Source of the DNA: Branchipolynoe longqiensis
Lineage: Eukaryota; Annelida; Polychaeta; Phyllodocida; Polynoidae
Length of the DNA stretch: 64,000 nt
Assembly (NCBI GenBank): GCA_030323885.1
Contig: CM059198.1
Span: 15,848,462 to 15,912,461, forward strand
Reading direction: 5' to 3'
Under the pieces are notes generated by a model. That model was not told the DNA's origin. It saw only the letters and a list, made by a program, of their open reading frames with translations, and did no database searches. This document shows, one piece after another, positions 55,110 to 64,000 of this stretch (position 1 is its first letter; every line of letters starts with the position of its first letter). The position numbers were made by a program, and so were the translations under genes.

Positions 55110-55537
55110 TACCATAGTAGATAAAAGATTCACCCAGTACTTGTAGTACACGGGTGAAGGACAACATACTGTAACTACGGGCGAAAATAGCTTTAGTATG
55201 GAACCTGAACTAGAAACTGTGGCTCCAGTATCAAATGGCTACTTATATCAGCACAGATTTGGTGAAATGGGAGAGAATGCAAAAAGACAAGATGGCGGCT
55301 GCAGAACACCGTCGATTTCACTTTTAAATCTTATTAAACTAGATATTATAGTATATTTTTCAACTCAAAGGTAGCGGGCTATCAATAAGATATATGTAAA
55401 GAATAAATGTTGCTTCTTAGATTGTGAAATTAGGCTCTAAATTTATTGACCCGTTTTTCCCCACAGCTTTTACATAGGGTTGGTTTGCACCCCTACTGCA
55501 GCAGTACGGGGTGAATATTGTATCTATTACCATAGTT
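55110..55537. mobile_element. MITE-like element (family H)
   Basis: 'accatagtagataaaagattcaccc' at the left is the imperfect inverse of 'gggtgaatattgtatctattaccatagt' at the right. Similar 'gggtgaatctt.tatct' ends occur at 58330-58350 and 43425-43442. Confidence 0.55.
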
Positions 55538-55554
55538 GATCCTTCATATCCTAC

Positions 55555-55735
55555 TTAGCTACTGGTGCCGTCATTAACCCTCTATTGCTGCATAGAATGA
55601 CTACTAGGCCATTGTAATAGAACCTGGCACTTCTAAAGCCTACGAAGTCTAGCCTTCCAGTATGCACACCAATGCTAATAATAAACTATCTCCGCAGTTA
55701 ACCATTTAACAAGTTATATTAAAGTGAAGTAGATT
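55555..55735 (+). repeat. MITE family B fragment
   Basis: 'attgctgcatagaatgactactaggcca.ttgtaatagaacctg' and 'taaagtgaagtagatt' match the middle of the family B copy. Confidence 0.5.
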
Positions 55736-55782
55736 CAGGGGCCTGGCTACGTCAAACCTGAGGCTACTTTTTGCTTTTGTTA

Positions 55783-56660
55783 AAGTTGCATAGTCCGATG
55801 AAAACATCAAATTTTCAAAACCAAAACACTTATTTCAATTTGATTATATATATCAGGGATGAAAGTGGTCTCCGGGAAAAAAAGCGGAAATGCTGATATT
55901 CTCCCATAGGCTTAGCATTGTCAAGGAATCGCTGAAAATTCCCGGAAGTCGGATTTCATACATATTGGTATACGCTGCTAGTGCTGCGCCATTTGAAGCA
56001 TGTATTAGTAGTATACGCTGCTAGTGCTGCGGCATTTGCACCACATATCGGTATATGCTGATAGTGCTGCGGCTTTAGAAGCACGTGTTAGTAGTATACG
56101 CTGCTAGTGCTGCGGTGTTTGCACCACACATCGGTCTACGCTGACACTGCTGCGGCGTTTGAAGGCATTAGCAGTATACGCTGCTAGTGCGCGGCGTTTG
56201 CGCCACATATTAGTATACGCTGATGGTGCGTCAGCGTGAAATAACGTATTGGTTGGTTGTTGTAGTTTTACGTCCTGGCAACATCTAAGGTCATATCAGG
56301 AAGGGCGCAAAGTACTATTAAGTATACACTTATAGCTCCAGGAAAAATCCCGGAAATCCGCGAAATCGCGGAGATCTTTCATCCATGATATATCCAATTC
56401 CAATACTGGTGCACTTATTAAGCATTTCTTGCTGCATAGAAGGACATAATGCATCAATTTAATACCCTATGATGTTATAGTTTTGACATGCTTGCCAAAA
56501 TTAATTTGGCATGTTTTCACATCAAGTGTCTCCAAAGTTAGACGTTTAAAATAAAAGTTACTTCGAGCTAAAGTAATGTAGACTATAACGAATAATTGAA
56601 TGTATGTATCTCAGAAAATGACCCAACAAAATTAAAACCAAAGGACTATCCAACTTTAAT
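55783..56660 (+). mobile_element. MITE family B split by a hAT-like element
   Basis: The left end AAAGTTGCATAGTCCGATG is at 55783 and the right end 'aaaaccaaaggactatccaacttt' is at 56634-56658. The body is interrupted at 55855 and resumes at 56393 with 'tccaattccaatactggtgcacttatt'. Confidence 0.7.
55856..56390. mobile_element. hAT-like non-autonomous element with internal repeats
   Basis: Ends CAGGGATGAAAG and CTTTCATCCATG are inverted and flanked by 'atatat'. CAGGGATG-type termini are common in hAT elements. The interior has about six roughly 60-base units containing 'acgctgctagtgctgcggcatttg' (55970-56240) and a SINE tail at 56252-56310. Confidence 0.6.
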
Positions 56661-56779
56661 TAAAATATATGATGTTTTATTGCATTTATTCCATCGCCTT
56701 ACATTTATTCCAATAGCGTTTTGTCCCATCTGTACACGCCACCCGAAACTCCCAAGCTAGGTCCCTGAGATTATGCCGA

Positions 56780-56845
56780 TCAGCCTAATATAGTTATCTA
56801 AAAATCTGGTAGAAACTCAAAGCCATCGGACGACGCAACTTTTTA
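56780..56845 (+). repeat. MITE family B right end
   Basis: 'gatcagcctaatatagttatc' and 'agaaactcaaagccatcggacgacgcaacttt' are the terminal part of family B. Confidence 0.6.
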
Positions 56846-56934
56846 AAGCCGATGACGTTACCGTGCTGCCATAAGGCGGGGCAGGAGAGACTACTCGATC
56901 AAAGCACCATGTGAACATCAAAGGTGTCCAGCCA

Positions 56935-57530
56935 CGATTGCAATTAAATATGAAAGGAGATTATTGTGCACTCGATCCAAGCACCATGTGTACAGTAACC
57001 TACTGTGTAACACACCCATTACACCGGCATTTCTTCAATGACAATTGGCATGTTGCCATGTAATATATATTCACACCGCCTAATTAGTTATACGCTGAAG
57101 CCAATCAAAAGTGTCCAGCCACGATTGCAATTAAATATGAAAGGAGATTGATGTGCCATCGATCCAAGCACTATGTGTACAGTAACCTACTGTGTAACAC
57201 ACCCATTACACCGGCATTTCTTCAATGACAATTGGCATGTTGCCATGTAATATATATTCACACCGCCTAATTAGTTATATGCTGAAGCCAATCAAAAGTG
57301 TCCAGCCACGATTGCAATTAAATATGAAAGGAGATTGATGTGCCATCGATCCAAGCACTATGTGTACAGTAACCTACTGTGTAACACACCCATTACACCG
57401 GCATTTCTTCAATGACAATTGGCATGTTGCCATGTAATATATATTCACACCGCCTAATTAGTTATACACTGAAGCCAATCAAAAGTGTCCAGCCACGATT
57501 GCAATTAAATATGAAAGGAGATTGATGTGC
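56935..57530. repeat. 187-bp tandem repeat
   Basis: The anchor 'gccacgattgcaattaaatatgaaaggagatt' starts at 56941, 57118, 57305 and 57492. The 57118/57305/57492 units are 187 bases apart and nearly identical, including 'ttacaccggcatttcttcaatgacaattggc'. The first unit is shorter. Confidence 0.92.
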
Positions 57531-57559
57531 ATTTCACAATATACTCGAGTGGTGTGCCG

Positions 57560-58350
57560 TAATGTGGCTATGATTATTATGTAAGCTCAATTCCTACCAA
57601 CTTTTTATGTAAATGAGCAAATAGGAGCAAAGCTAAAGAAAGGCAATGGTTTTTGTTTTGAGATAGCACTCACTATGCCATTAATATTCCATTCAGCTCT
57701 TACTAGTCTTAGTCTTACTACAGAATTGTGTCATTAATATTGCATTTAGCTATTAGCAGAGTACTGTTTCACTAATATTCTGTTTAGATATTGCCATGTA
57801 AGCAATCAGAGAAGCAAATATCTATTGATGATAGCCAATCAGAACATACAAATGCAGATATTTGCTGCTGCCACAGTACTGTTGATTCAACTAGGGATAA
57901 TTGAATCGGTTGTCTTTTCGTTTGTTGCCTGCCCGCCATCTGGTTACTACCGCAGCCTGTGCTGCTAAACAACACATTAGAAAAGGTGTCTAAAGGCTGA
58001 GTTACGGGGATAACCACATGATTTTGCAATCTAATATACTAAATTTACTGTTCAAAAACTTATCTATCATAGCCCACTAGGTTTGGGGTGAATAATTCAT
58101 GAAATCATGTAGACTAATATATACTTTACAAGTTTAATCGAGAGCTTACAATGGTTGCCAACTTGTCGAGTTTGCATAATCTCCCAATTCCTCAGCACTA
58201 TGCTGTGAACATACATACATGTAGATTGCATGCTAAAACCAGCACCGCCACAGCTTTTTTTATAGTTGTTTCATACCAAAGCACTTTTTGCTTGGATTTA
58301 GACACGGTGCATGCTGATTCACCCCTAGGTAGGGGTGAATCTTTTATCTA
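57560..58350 (+). repeat. Dispersed repeat F, copy 2
   Basis: 'gtgctgctaaacaacacattagaaaaggtgtc', 'atgattttgcaatctaatata' and 'tttggggtgaataattcatgaaatcatgtagacta' match 43070-43230. The end 'ttcacccctaggtaggggtgaatctt' is palindromic. Minus-strand frames here are not supported as genes. Confidence 0.55.
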
Positions 58351-58397
58351 ACTGACATCGTACAGTTTGATGTGCCAATGGATCCCCTCATACACCG

Positions 58398-59320
58398 GAC
58401 GCGGTGGCCGAATCGGTAGAGTGTATGCCTCCTGTGCGGAAGATCGGGAGTTCGATTCCCAGTCGTATCAAACCTGGAGCTGTGTTCACATGGGCAAAGT
58501 TTATGTCGACTTAGACAAGTCGATTTATATGAATCGATTTAGTGTCGTGTCCACACATGCAGTACTTTTAGCCGGAAATCGATATCTGCACATGAGCAAG
58601 TCCAGACTAACCAGCGCCAGTTTCGGTTAGTCGACGTCAGCACGAGAGAGTGTGGGTTCGACCTAGATATGTATGGACTGAATCGTATTGGTTTGGAATG
58701 GTCAAAACTTCTGCTGGGCAGTGAAAACCTAAAAATAAGTCATGAAAAAAATATCTGTGCACCTCTAGCAGGTCCATAGAGCAAATTTACCGAAAAGTCA
58801 ACAAACTCAGGTCTCGACTGTGACGTCCTTAATCCGGTTCATCTAAACCGCTACCGTCCACACATGCCACTTACGTTGATTTAAGCTAAATCGCTTCACC
58901 TATACTACCGTGTGAGGTGGTATAGATGAACCGATCTAGCTGAATCGATTCAGCCCTAAATCGCTTTAGCGTAGCGTCCACACGGCGAATGTGAAGCGAA
59001 CTAGGCAAGTTGATTTATATGATTCGAATTAACTGTCCCGTGTGAACAGGGCTAATGACTTACAACATTGATACGTGTCACTTCCTAGCTTGGCGCTCGG
59101 CATTAATAGGATAGGGAAAGGACTGGTTAGCTCAGCATCAGGATAATGTGACTGAGTGGGATTTTGGGTCATGGTGCTGGTGGCCTAATTTCCCAGTGGG
59201 ACAGCCCTATAAAAGTCACAATGAGTATACACTGTCATTGTGTCAGTGTCACAAGTCGGTACCCGTCCTGATATGACCTTAGATGTTGCCAGGACGTAAA
59301 ATTCCAACAACCAACCAAAC
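58398..59320 (+). mobile_element. SINE (family 1) split by a MITE
   Basis: The head (58398-58477) shows GGTGGCCGAATCGGTAGAG (A box) and GGAGTTCGATTCCC (B box). The body resumes at 59054 with 'aatgacttacaacattgatacgtgtc' and ends 'ccaggacgtaaaattccaac' plus CAACCAACC. The 576 bases between are the family A MITE. Confidence 0.87.
58478..59053. mobile_element. Harbinger-type MITE (family A), nested in a SINE
   Basis: Ends AGCTGTGTTCACATGGGC and CCCGTGTGAACAGGGCT are inverted. The core is in the opposite orientation to the copies at 18802 and 41312 ('tggtcaaaacttctgctgggcagtgaaaacctaaaaataa'). It is younger than the SINE it splits. Confidence 0.85.
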
Positions 59321-59677
59321 TTCTCTCATACATTTGCAAAACTGAAAAAAAGACGGGCACCAAGCCGAGGAATGAAACAGGAACCTTTAGGTTTTCTGTG
59401 CAACACTTTTCCGAATGTGGTACATAGCGCATGGGTGATGAGGTGTGGCCTAAAGTGGTAGTGCAAATGCGTTCTAGCTCAAAAATGTGTCGAGCTAAAT
59501 GATTGAGTCTTGCTAAATAAACAAGGGGAAGTATTTGGTGACACTAAACTGTGTCAACGGATAATCAACTAAAGAAACAATTGTATCGTGCTATGGTGCA
59601 TCATTTGAACAATTCCAAGCTACTGTGTTATATAGTGCTCCTCACTGCTGAATAATTGATTGTTTACCTCGCCAAAC
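59321..59677. other. Stretch with nothing recognised
   Basis: No gene or repeat match was found. It ends in the TTA that abuts the Harbinger terminus. Confidence 0.45.
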
Positions 59678-59680
59678 TTA

Positions 59681-59870
59681 AGCTGTATTCACACGGGAAA
59701 AATGTAAGGCGATCTACAGAAGGCGATTTATATGAAGCGATATAGCGCGCATTCACACGGGCGGAGTTTCAAAGTGTGTCGCATTCACACGGGCAGTACT
59801 TAGGGCGGTTTAAGGCGGAAGTGGAGATCTGCGCATGACCGTTTGCACGCTGACCGTTTGCAGCAACAAC
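59681..59870 (+). promoter_or_regulatory. Harbinger left end with repeated ATTCACACGGG
   Basis: ATTCACACGGG occurs three times, near 59687, 59751 and 59781, with 'ggcgatctacagaaggcgatttatatgaagcgatata' between the first two. Repeated terminal motifs are candidate transposase or accessory-protein binding sites, and the segment must also contain the transposase promoter. Confidence 0.5.
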
Positions 59871-59871
59871 A

Positions 59872-60110
59872 ATGGCGGAGCAAGAAGTGATAGAGATGTT
59901 CGTGATCATGAATAGAAGGAATGCGCAGGATAGAAAGGAAGCTACAGCGCGATCCGTAGCCAATATGCGCGTGATTGTGTCGAGGCATCGGAGAAGGAGG
60001 GCTCGGTTCTTGCAGAAGCAGGAAAACAAACGACGAAGCTTTTTCCAGCTGCTCTTGTCGTACGTGGCCGTGCAAGCGCCAAGGGAGCGGGTCGAGTGGA
60101 GAAGGGAAAG
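59872..60110 (+). CDS. Harbinger transposase exon 1
   Basis: It reads MAEQEVIEMFVIMNRRNAQD, then RHRRRRARFLQKQENKRRSF, an acidic start followed by a basic stretch. It ends VEWRRE plus two bases at GTAGGC. Confidence 0.85.
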
Positions 60111-62456
60111 GTAGGCTTTCACTTATTATTTCCAGATTGCTAATATAGGTGGGCGGGTATGTACGGTGGTGGTAAAAATCACCTGTGTCGCCCTTTAGGC
60201 AAGGCTCAGGTTAGGTGCGATTTCTATAAGGCGATTTATATATTTGCCGATTTATATAAGGCGACCTACAAAAAGTAAAATTTTGCAGAACTAAAGTATT
60301 GTTGAAACGGTGATGGTGACGCTAGGGGCGCTTGGTATAAGGCGATTTCTATATTTCCCGATTTATATAACCCGACCTACATAAGCCACAATGGAAAAAA
60401 AACTATTCTTCAACTTCAGGTTTGCGGTGATTTAAATAAGACAAATGATATATTTGGCGATATATATCACCCGACGTACATAAAGGGAATTGTATTAAAA
60501 TAAACTATTCTCGCTCTCCCATGATGCGTTGTCTGTGGCGATTTATATAAGGCGATTTGTAAAGTGGCCAATTTATATAAGCCGACCTACATTACGGCCA
60601 AATTGTAACAACGAAAGTATTGTGCAAACGCTAACATGTGGGGTTATTTATATAAGGTGATTTATATATTTGGCCATCCCGACCTACATAAAGGGAATTT
60701 TGTTAAAATATACTATTTTAGTTTGGCGCCGTTTAGCAAAGGCTGAGGCTAGGGGGGTTTATATAAGGCGATTTGTATATTGGCCGATTAAGCCGACCTA
60801 CATCACCGAAGTGAGTTTAAAATCAAATGTTCTCGATTGCTCGCATCGGCCCACTTTTGGCGACCTGGATGAAACGCTAAGGCTGGGATATTAATATATT
60901 GCCCGATTTATATAAGGCCACTTACATGAAGCGAACTTGTTTTGCCAATTCTAACAATTTTGGTCATAACATGCACATTGTTGCATAACCACATATTAAG
61001 TTCGGGGAGTTTCATAAAACGAGAAACATGAATGGTGGTTGACCCCTGTTAACATTTTTCCAGGTCGTCACACTGGTGGAGCCAGATCGTGTTGGGCACG
61101 TTTCGAGATGAGGAATGGTTGTCGAATTTCAGGATGCGCAAGATGACGTTCGACCATCTGGTGGACCAGCTGCGCAACCATATCGGGCGTGCAGACACTA
61201 ATATGAGAAGGTCAGTTACAATTGGTGGTTTTTTTACACCTTAACACATCTACCCTCACCCTCAGCCTGCAGGTTTATTTGCGTCAGTCACAGTTAAAGT
61301 ATTTTAGGTAAACCAGTTTAACTAAGCCACCTCACAAGCAGTGTAGATGGAGCCAACTAGTTGATCAGATTTGTGTGCTAAATACATACTTTGTCACCCT
61401 CTGATATGGAACTTCAGAGTAAAATAAGACCGAATTGGCCAGTGTTATCTAGGATAAAATTGTACGTGTTCACTCGTGCTGGGTTACCACAGGTAATAAC
61501 TTGCAACACTAAATCGTACCCTGTTGTTGTGCAGCCATATTGTTACATTTTTTTTGTCCACCACTCATTTCAGATGCATCTGCGTGGAAATCAGGGTGGC
61601 TGTGATGGTGTGGGTGCTGGCAACAGGCGCCGGCTATCGGAGCGTAGGACACATGTTTGGTATCGCTACCTCGACATGCTGCGAGATATTTAAAGAGACC
61701 TGCGAGGTTATAGTCCGTGTGCTCAAGCCCAAATATATGAAGTTCCCGACTGGTGCCCGCCTTACAGAAGTGATAGCCGGTTACGCCACGCGCTTTGATT
61801 TCCCCAACTGTGGTGGGGCGATTGATGGCACGCACATTCCGATAATCGCTCCACACGCTCACCACACCGACTACCACAACAGGAAGGGGTATTACTCCAT
61901 CGTCGCCCAAGTCTGCTGCGACCACGAGTACCAGGCAACCAGCATAGCTGTGGGTTGGCCAGGAAGGGTGCACGACGCACGTGTTCTGGCTAACTCCGCC
62001 ATCTACACCAAAGGTCAGGCGGGTCTTCTCTTCCCGGATAGGCCAGTGGCCCTAGGAGATGCAACTGTCCCTATTGTGATGCTGGGAGACCCCGCCTACC
62101 CTCTGCTCCCGTGGTTGATGAAGCCGTTTTCAGACACAGGGAGACTCACCCGGGAGCAGACAACCTACAACTACCGCCTGTCCCATGCGCGCATGACAAT
62201 CGAAAACACGTTCGGGCGGTGTAAAGCTAGGTGGAGGATTCTCCAAAAACAGCTCGACCTGAGGACCGAGGATGTGGCAAACGTCGTCGTTGCGTGCTTT
62301 ACACTCAATAACATCTGCGAAATACCCAAGGAGGAGTTTGACATTGAGTGGGACACCCCCGCTAACCATGACCCTGTTAACGTTGGGCCTGACATGGGCA
62401 TGGAGGGAAATGCGGGTGACGTACGGGATGCGTTCGTGGCCTATTTTTCCTCGTAA
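59872..62456 (+). CDS. PIF/Harbinger transposase, three exons, intact frame
   Basis: It catalyses cut-and-paste transposition; the domesticated vertebrate relative is HARBI1. Exons are 59872-60110, 61064-61210 and 61574-62456, with GT/AG ends (GTAGGC, CCAG; GTCAGT, TCAG) and matching phase, giving 422 residues with no stop. The N-terminal part has SSHWWSQIVLGTFRDEEWL and NFRMRKMTFDHLVDQL, typical of the family's DNA-binding region. The DDE triad is visible: Asp about 213 (GGAIDGTHIPI), Asp about 301 (LGDPAYPLLP) and Glu about 339 (MTIENTFGRCKARWRIL). The Met at 59872 is the first in frame, after an ATG-free leader. ATTAAA near 62527 could be the polyadenylation signal. Confidence 0.92.
60180..60940. 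repeat. Roughly 110-bp degenerate tandem repeat in transposase intron 1
   Basis: About seven units carry, in order, 'tttatataaggcgattt.tatattggccgatttatataagccgacctacataa', then 'aattttg..aaa.taaa.tatt' and 'acgctaagg..ggg'. Unit starts lie near 60205, 60320, 60430, 60538, 60645, 60757 and 60890. The motif matches the transposon's own subterminal sequence at 59705-59745. Confidence 0.8.
61064..61210 (+). CDS. Harbinger transposase exon 2
   Basis: With AG from exon 1 it reads RSSHWWSQIVLGTFRDEEWL and ends RNHIGRADTNMR plus two bases. The acceptor is TTTTTCCAG and the donor GTCAGT. The segment is typical of this transposase family. Confidence 0.9.
61574..62456 (+). CDS. Harbinger transposase exon 3 (catalytic core)
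   Basis: The acceptor is CACTCATTTCAG. The frame reads RCICVEIRVAVMVWVLATGA, VGHMFGIATSTCCEIFKETC, the three DDE motifs and ends VRDAFVAYFSS, stop at 62456. An alternative unspliced start at 61524 would lose the N-terminal region and is less likely. Confidence 0.92.
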
Positions 62457-62845
62457 ATGTGTTGCTGCTGTATGCTGACTGAGCGAAGGTGGGGTCACAG
62501 GTATCTGGTTTTTTAGATGTCAATAATTAAATGTCATAATTGAGTCCATTAATCTGTGAGATATTGTAGATCAAAAGTACATGTTAATATTGTGTATGCT
62601 TGATGTTATTGGGATGGATGGAGATAAATACATGCAAAATTAAATCACTAATTTGTTACATTGGCAACCGGATTTCTGATAGCCACCAAAATATTGTTGT
62701 TGGTAGAACACAAAGAACAAACGTGTCAAGTAGGGAACTACTGTACAACTTTATTCAAATTTAACAGTAGGAAAGTGTCAGGTCAAATGTAATAACAAAC
62801 AATATATATAGAGCAATAGGTACACGCACGTACGAAAAAAAAAAA
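62457..62845. other. Convergent 3' region between the two Harbinger genes
   Basis: ATTAAA near 62527 suits the plus-strand gene. TTTATT near 62751-62756 is AATAAA for the minus-strand gene. No other feature was found. Confidence 0.5.
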
Positions 62846-63227
62846 TCACTGGAAACTGTTATTTGGGGTGCTGGTCGACGGTCCCGCCTGCTGATGTTGT
62901 GGGGTAACCAGCGTTATACGTGTGACCCCATCTGTGGTGGCGCTTTGAAACTGCTGGGTGTGTGGGATATGCTGCACCTTCTGGACGGGACGGGGGGTGG
63001 TGAGAAGGATTTGCAGCATGCGTTCATCATGCTGCCGTTGTTCGCGCAGGTTCTCCAAGTCCCGTTTTGATGCCTCTCCTCGTTCTCCACATCCCGCTGC
63101 TTGCTGATTGTCTCCCCCTCCTGGAAGCTGGCCGCTGCCTCCTTCTGGGCGGATACAAATTTGTCCATCAGACCCTCCATGAACTTCTCTGTCCTTGTAG
63201 CCCCCCGCCACTTTCGCTTTCGGGCGG
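62846..63227 (-). pseudogene. Second Harbinger gene (accessory protein), C-terminal exon with frame break
   Basis: Harbinger elements carry a second gene, usually a MYB/SANT-like DNA-binding protein that assists the transposase. The acceptor TTTGTTTTCCAG above 63227 leads to ARKRKWRGATRTEKFMEGLM and KFVSAQKEAAASFQEGE in one frame. The sequence then continues sensibly only in another frame as SKRDLENLREQRQHDERML, LLTTPRPVQ and a Gln/Thr/Ser-rich end stopping at 62846. An indel near 63070-63110 is the simplest explanation. The charged helical character fits the C-terminal part of the accessory protein. The SANT domain would lie upstream, outside the window. Confidence 0.65.
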
Positions 63228-63899
63228 CTGGAAAACAAACAGAGAGCTTTTCTCCTACATACCAAATCGTGTAGTTCATATACGTTTTTTGTAAACTTGT
63301 AGGGCGCTATAGTTGAAGCGTTTTAACTAATTCCGTCTCCAATTTAGTTACTACGACACAGTCGACTCACTAGTTATGTGCATGTAAAGCAGTGTGGGAA
63401 CTGGTTTAGTGCTAATGATTGAACAACAATGCTGAAAATGTGTACATATAAAGACAGCTTGCAAGTCGGTCCATTACGTCGAACAGTCTGTTACCTACAT
63501 TACTTAGCGTCACTCATGTTGTTTACGTATACACCACTTGTGGCCATAAGTGAGCACAAACCAAAAACGATTTGCTTCCTTTAACCCCCGAACAGCGTCC
63601 CCTAGCTCGCTGGACGTAAAATGTGGCTAATCTAAACCACTTGTGGCGATAACAGTACGGACAACGTAAAACTACTGTGTGCTCGGGTACGGCCAAAAAC
63701 CCTTCAACTAGTTGGCTTTATCTAACACAATCCGTGGGGTCCACAAGTTAGGCGGGGTCAGGTTGGTTAAAATTAAACTACTGCTTTTCATTACCCTTGG
63801 CATTGGATACAGGGTAAAACAAACAGTGCGATAGAGTTCACTTGCTAAAAAATACTATAGTTATCGACGGCGTGTTACATTTTTGTAAAACATCCTTAC
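63228..63899 (-). other. Intron of the second Harbinger gene
   Basis: It is bounded by CCAG/ at 63228 and /GTAAGG at 63899 on the minus strand. It contains 'aaccacttgtggc' blocks near 63530 and 63645 that also occur in MITE family A near 18930. Confidence 0.5.
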
Positions 63900-64000
63900 T
63901 TGTGGGTCTCGGTGGAGGCGCCTCGTGGGCTGAGTTGCTGGTGAATCGGGAGCCTGCGACTGGGTGGCCTCTTGGCTTTCGACCTCCACCTCGACATCAA
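63900..64000 (-). CDS. Upstream exon of the second Harbinger gene, cut by the window end
   Basis: It is a GC-rich segment ending at CCACAA/GTAAGG. The best frame reads DVEVEVESQEATQSQAPDSP, then TQPTRRLHRDPQ, an acidic Gln/Ser/Pro-rich linker. Its phase does not join the next exon's best frame, so either a different donor is used or the copy is damaged. Confidence 0.45.

Larger units (their letters stand above)
59681..64000. mobile_element. PIF/Harbinger DNA transposon, right end outside the window
   Basis: The left terminus AGCTGTATTCACACGGG follows TTA (59678-59680), the expected 3-base target. It holds a plus-strand DDE transposase gene and a convergent minus-strand second gene, the standard two-gene Harbinger layout. 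No inverse of the left terminus was found before 64000, so the element is longer than 4.3 kb. The MITE family A shares its ends and the subterminal 'cacgggcagtactt' and 'gcgcatga' blocks. Confidence 0.88.

Noticed and set aside
58398..58477. Functional tRNA gene
   Set aside because: It has good A and B boxes, but the sequence is the head of a family 1 SINE whose body resumes at 59054.
61509..61980. 154-codon minus-strand frame
   Set aside because: It is antisense to the transposase catalytic exon; the plus strand carries the DDE motifs.

Overview
This is eukaryotic, animal-type DNA: AT-rich, densely packed with transposon debris, with small GC-richer exons bounded by GT/AG splice sites. The mix of a Ngaro-type tyrosine-recombinase retrotransposon, jockey/CR1/L2-like LINEs, a PIF/Harbinger transposon with non-autonomous relatives, several tRNA-headed SINE families and a calpain gene suggests an invertebrate metazoan, perhaps marine. 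The phylum cannot be fixed from sequence alone. There is nothing prokaryotic: no operons, no ribosome-binding sites and no CRISPR.

The one recognisable host gene is a calpain-family gene on the minus strand, running from 53745 down to 22929 in ten exons, with both ends missing. Reading phase carries through all nine joins. The protein covers the end of the N-terminal region, both halves of the protease core and the C2-like domain III. The residues at the catalytic Cys, His and Asn positions are Gln, Leu and Cys, so it should be a pseudoprotease. One exon carries a roughly 300-residue Gln/His- and Gly-rich insertion between the core and domain III. The exon holding the missing-Cys site abuts a 55-bp minisatellite (51110-51945) whose every unit copies that exon's 3' splice site and first codons.

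Layout. 1-930: SINE and LINE scraps and a long G run. 931-6850: a decayed Ngaro-like element on the minus strand (Gag, RT, RNase H, tyrosine recombinase), with direct repeats split by a SINE. 6950-13600: an inverted-repeat element, two copies of an LTR-like repeat, a second decayed tyrosine recombinase and AT microsatellites. 13600-22900: SINEs, a Harbinger-type MITE and mostly unrecognised AT-rich DNA. 22929-53745: the calpain gene, whose introns hold a 3.4-kb LINE, many SINEs, foldback elements and tandem arrays. 53800-59680: MITEs, a GTGA-type array, a 187-bp satellite-like array and a SINE split by a MITE.

59681-64000: the left part of a PIF/Harbinger transposon. It has a three-exon transposase gene with an unbroken 422-residue frame and a convergent second gene that is partly broken. 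Its first intron contains about seven roughly 110-bp repeats built from the same GGCGATTTATATAAGG-type motif seen just inside its terminus. The MITEs at 18802, 41312 and 58478 share its terminal and subterminal sequence and are probably mobilised by this type of transposase.
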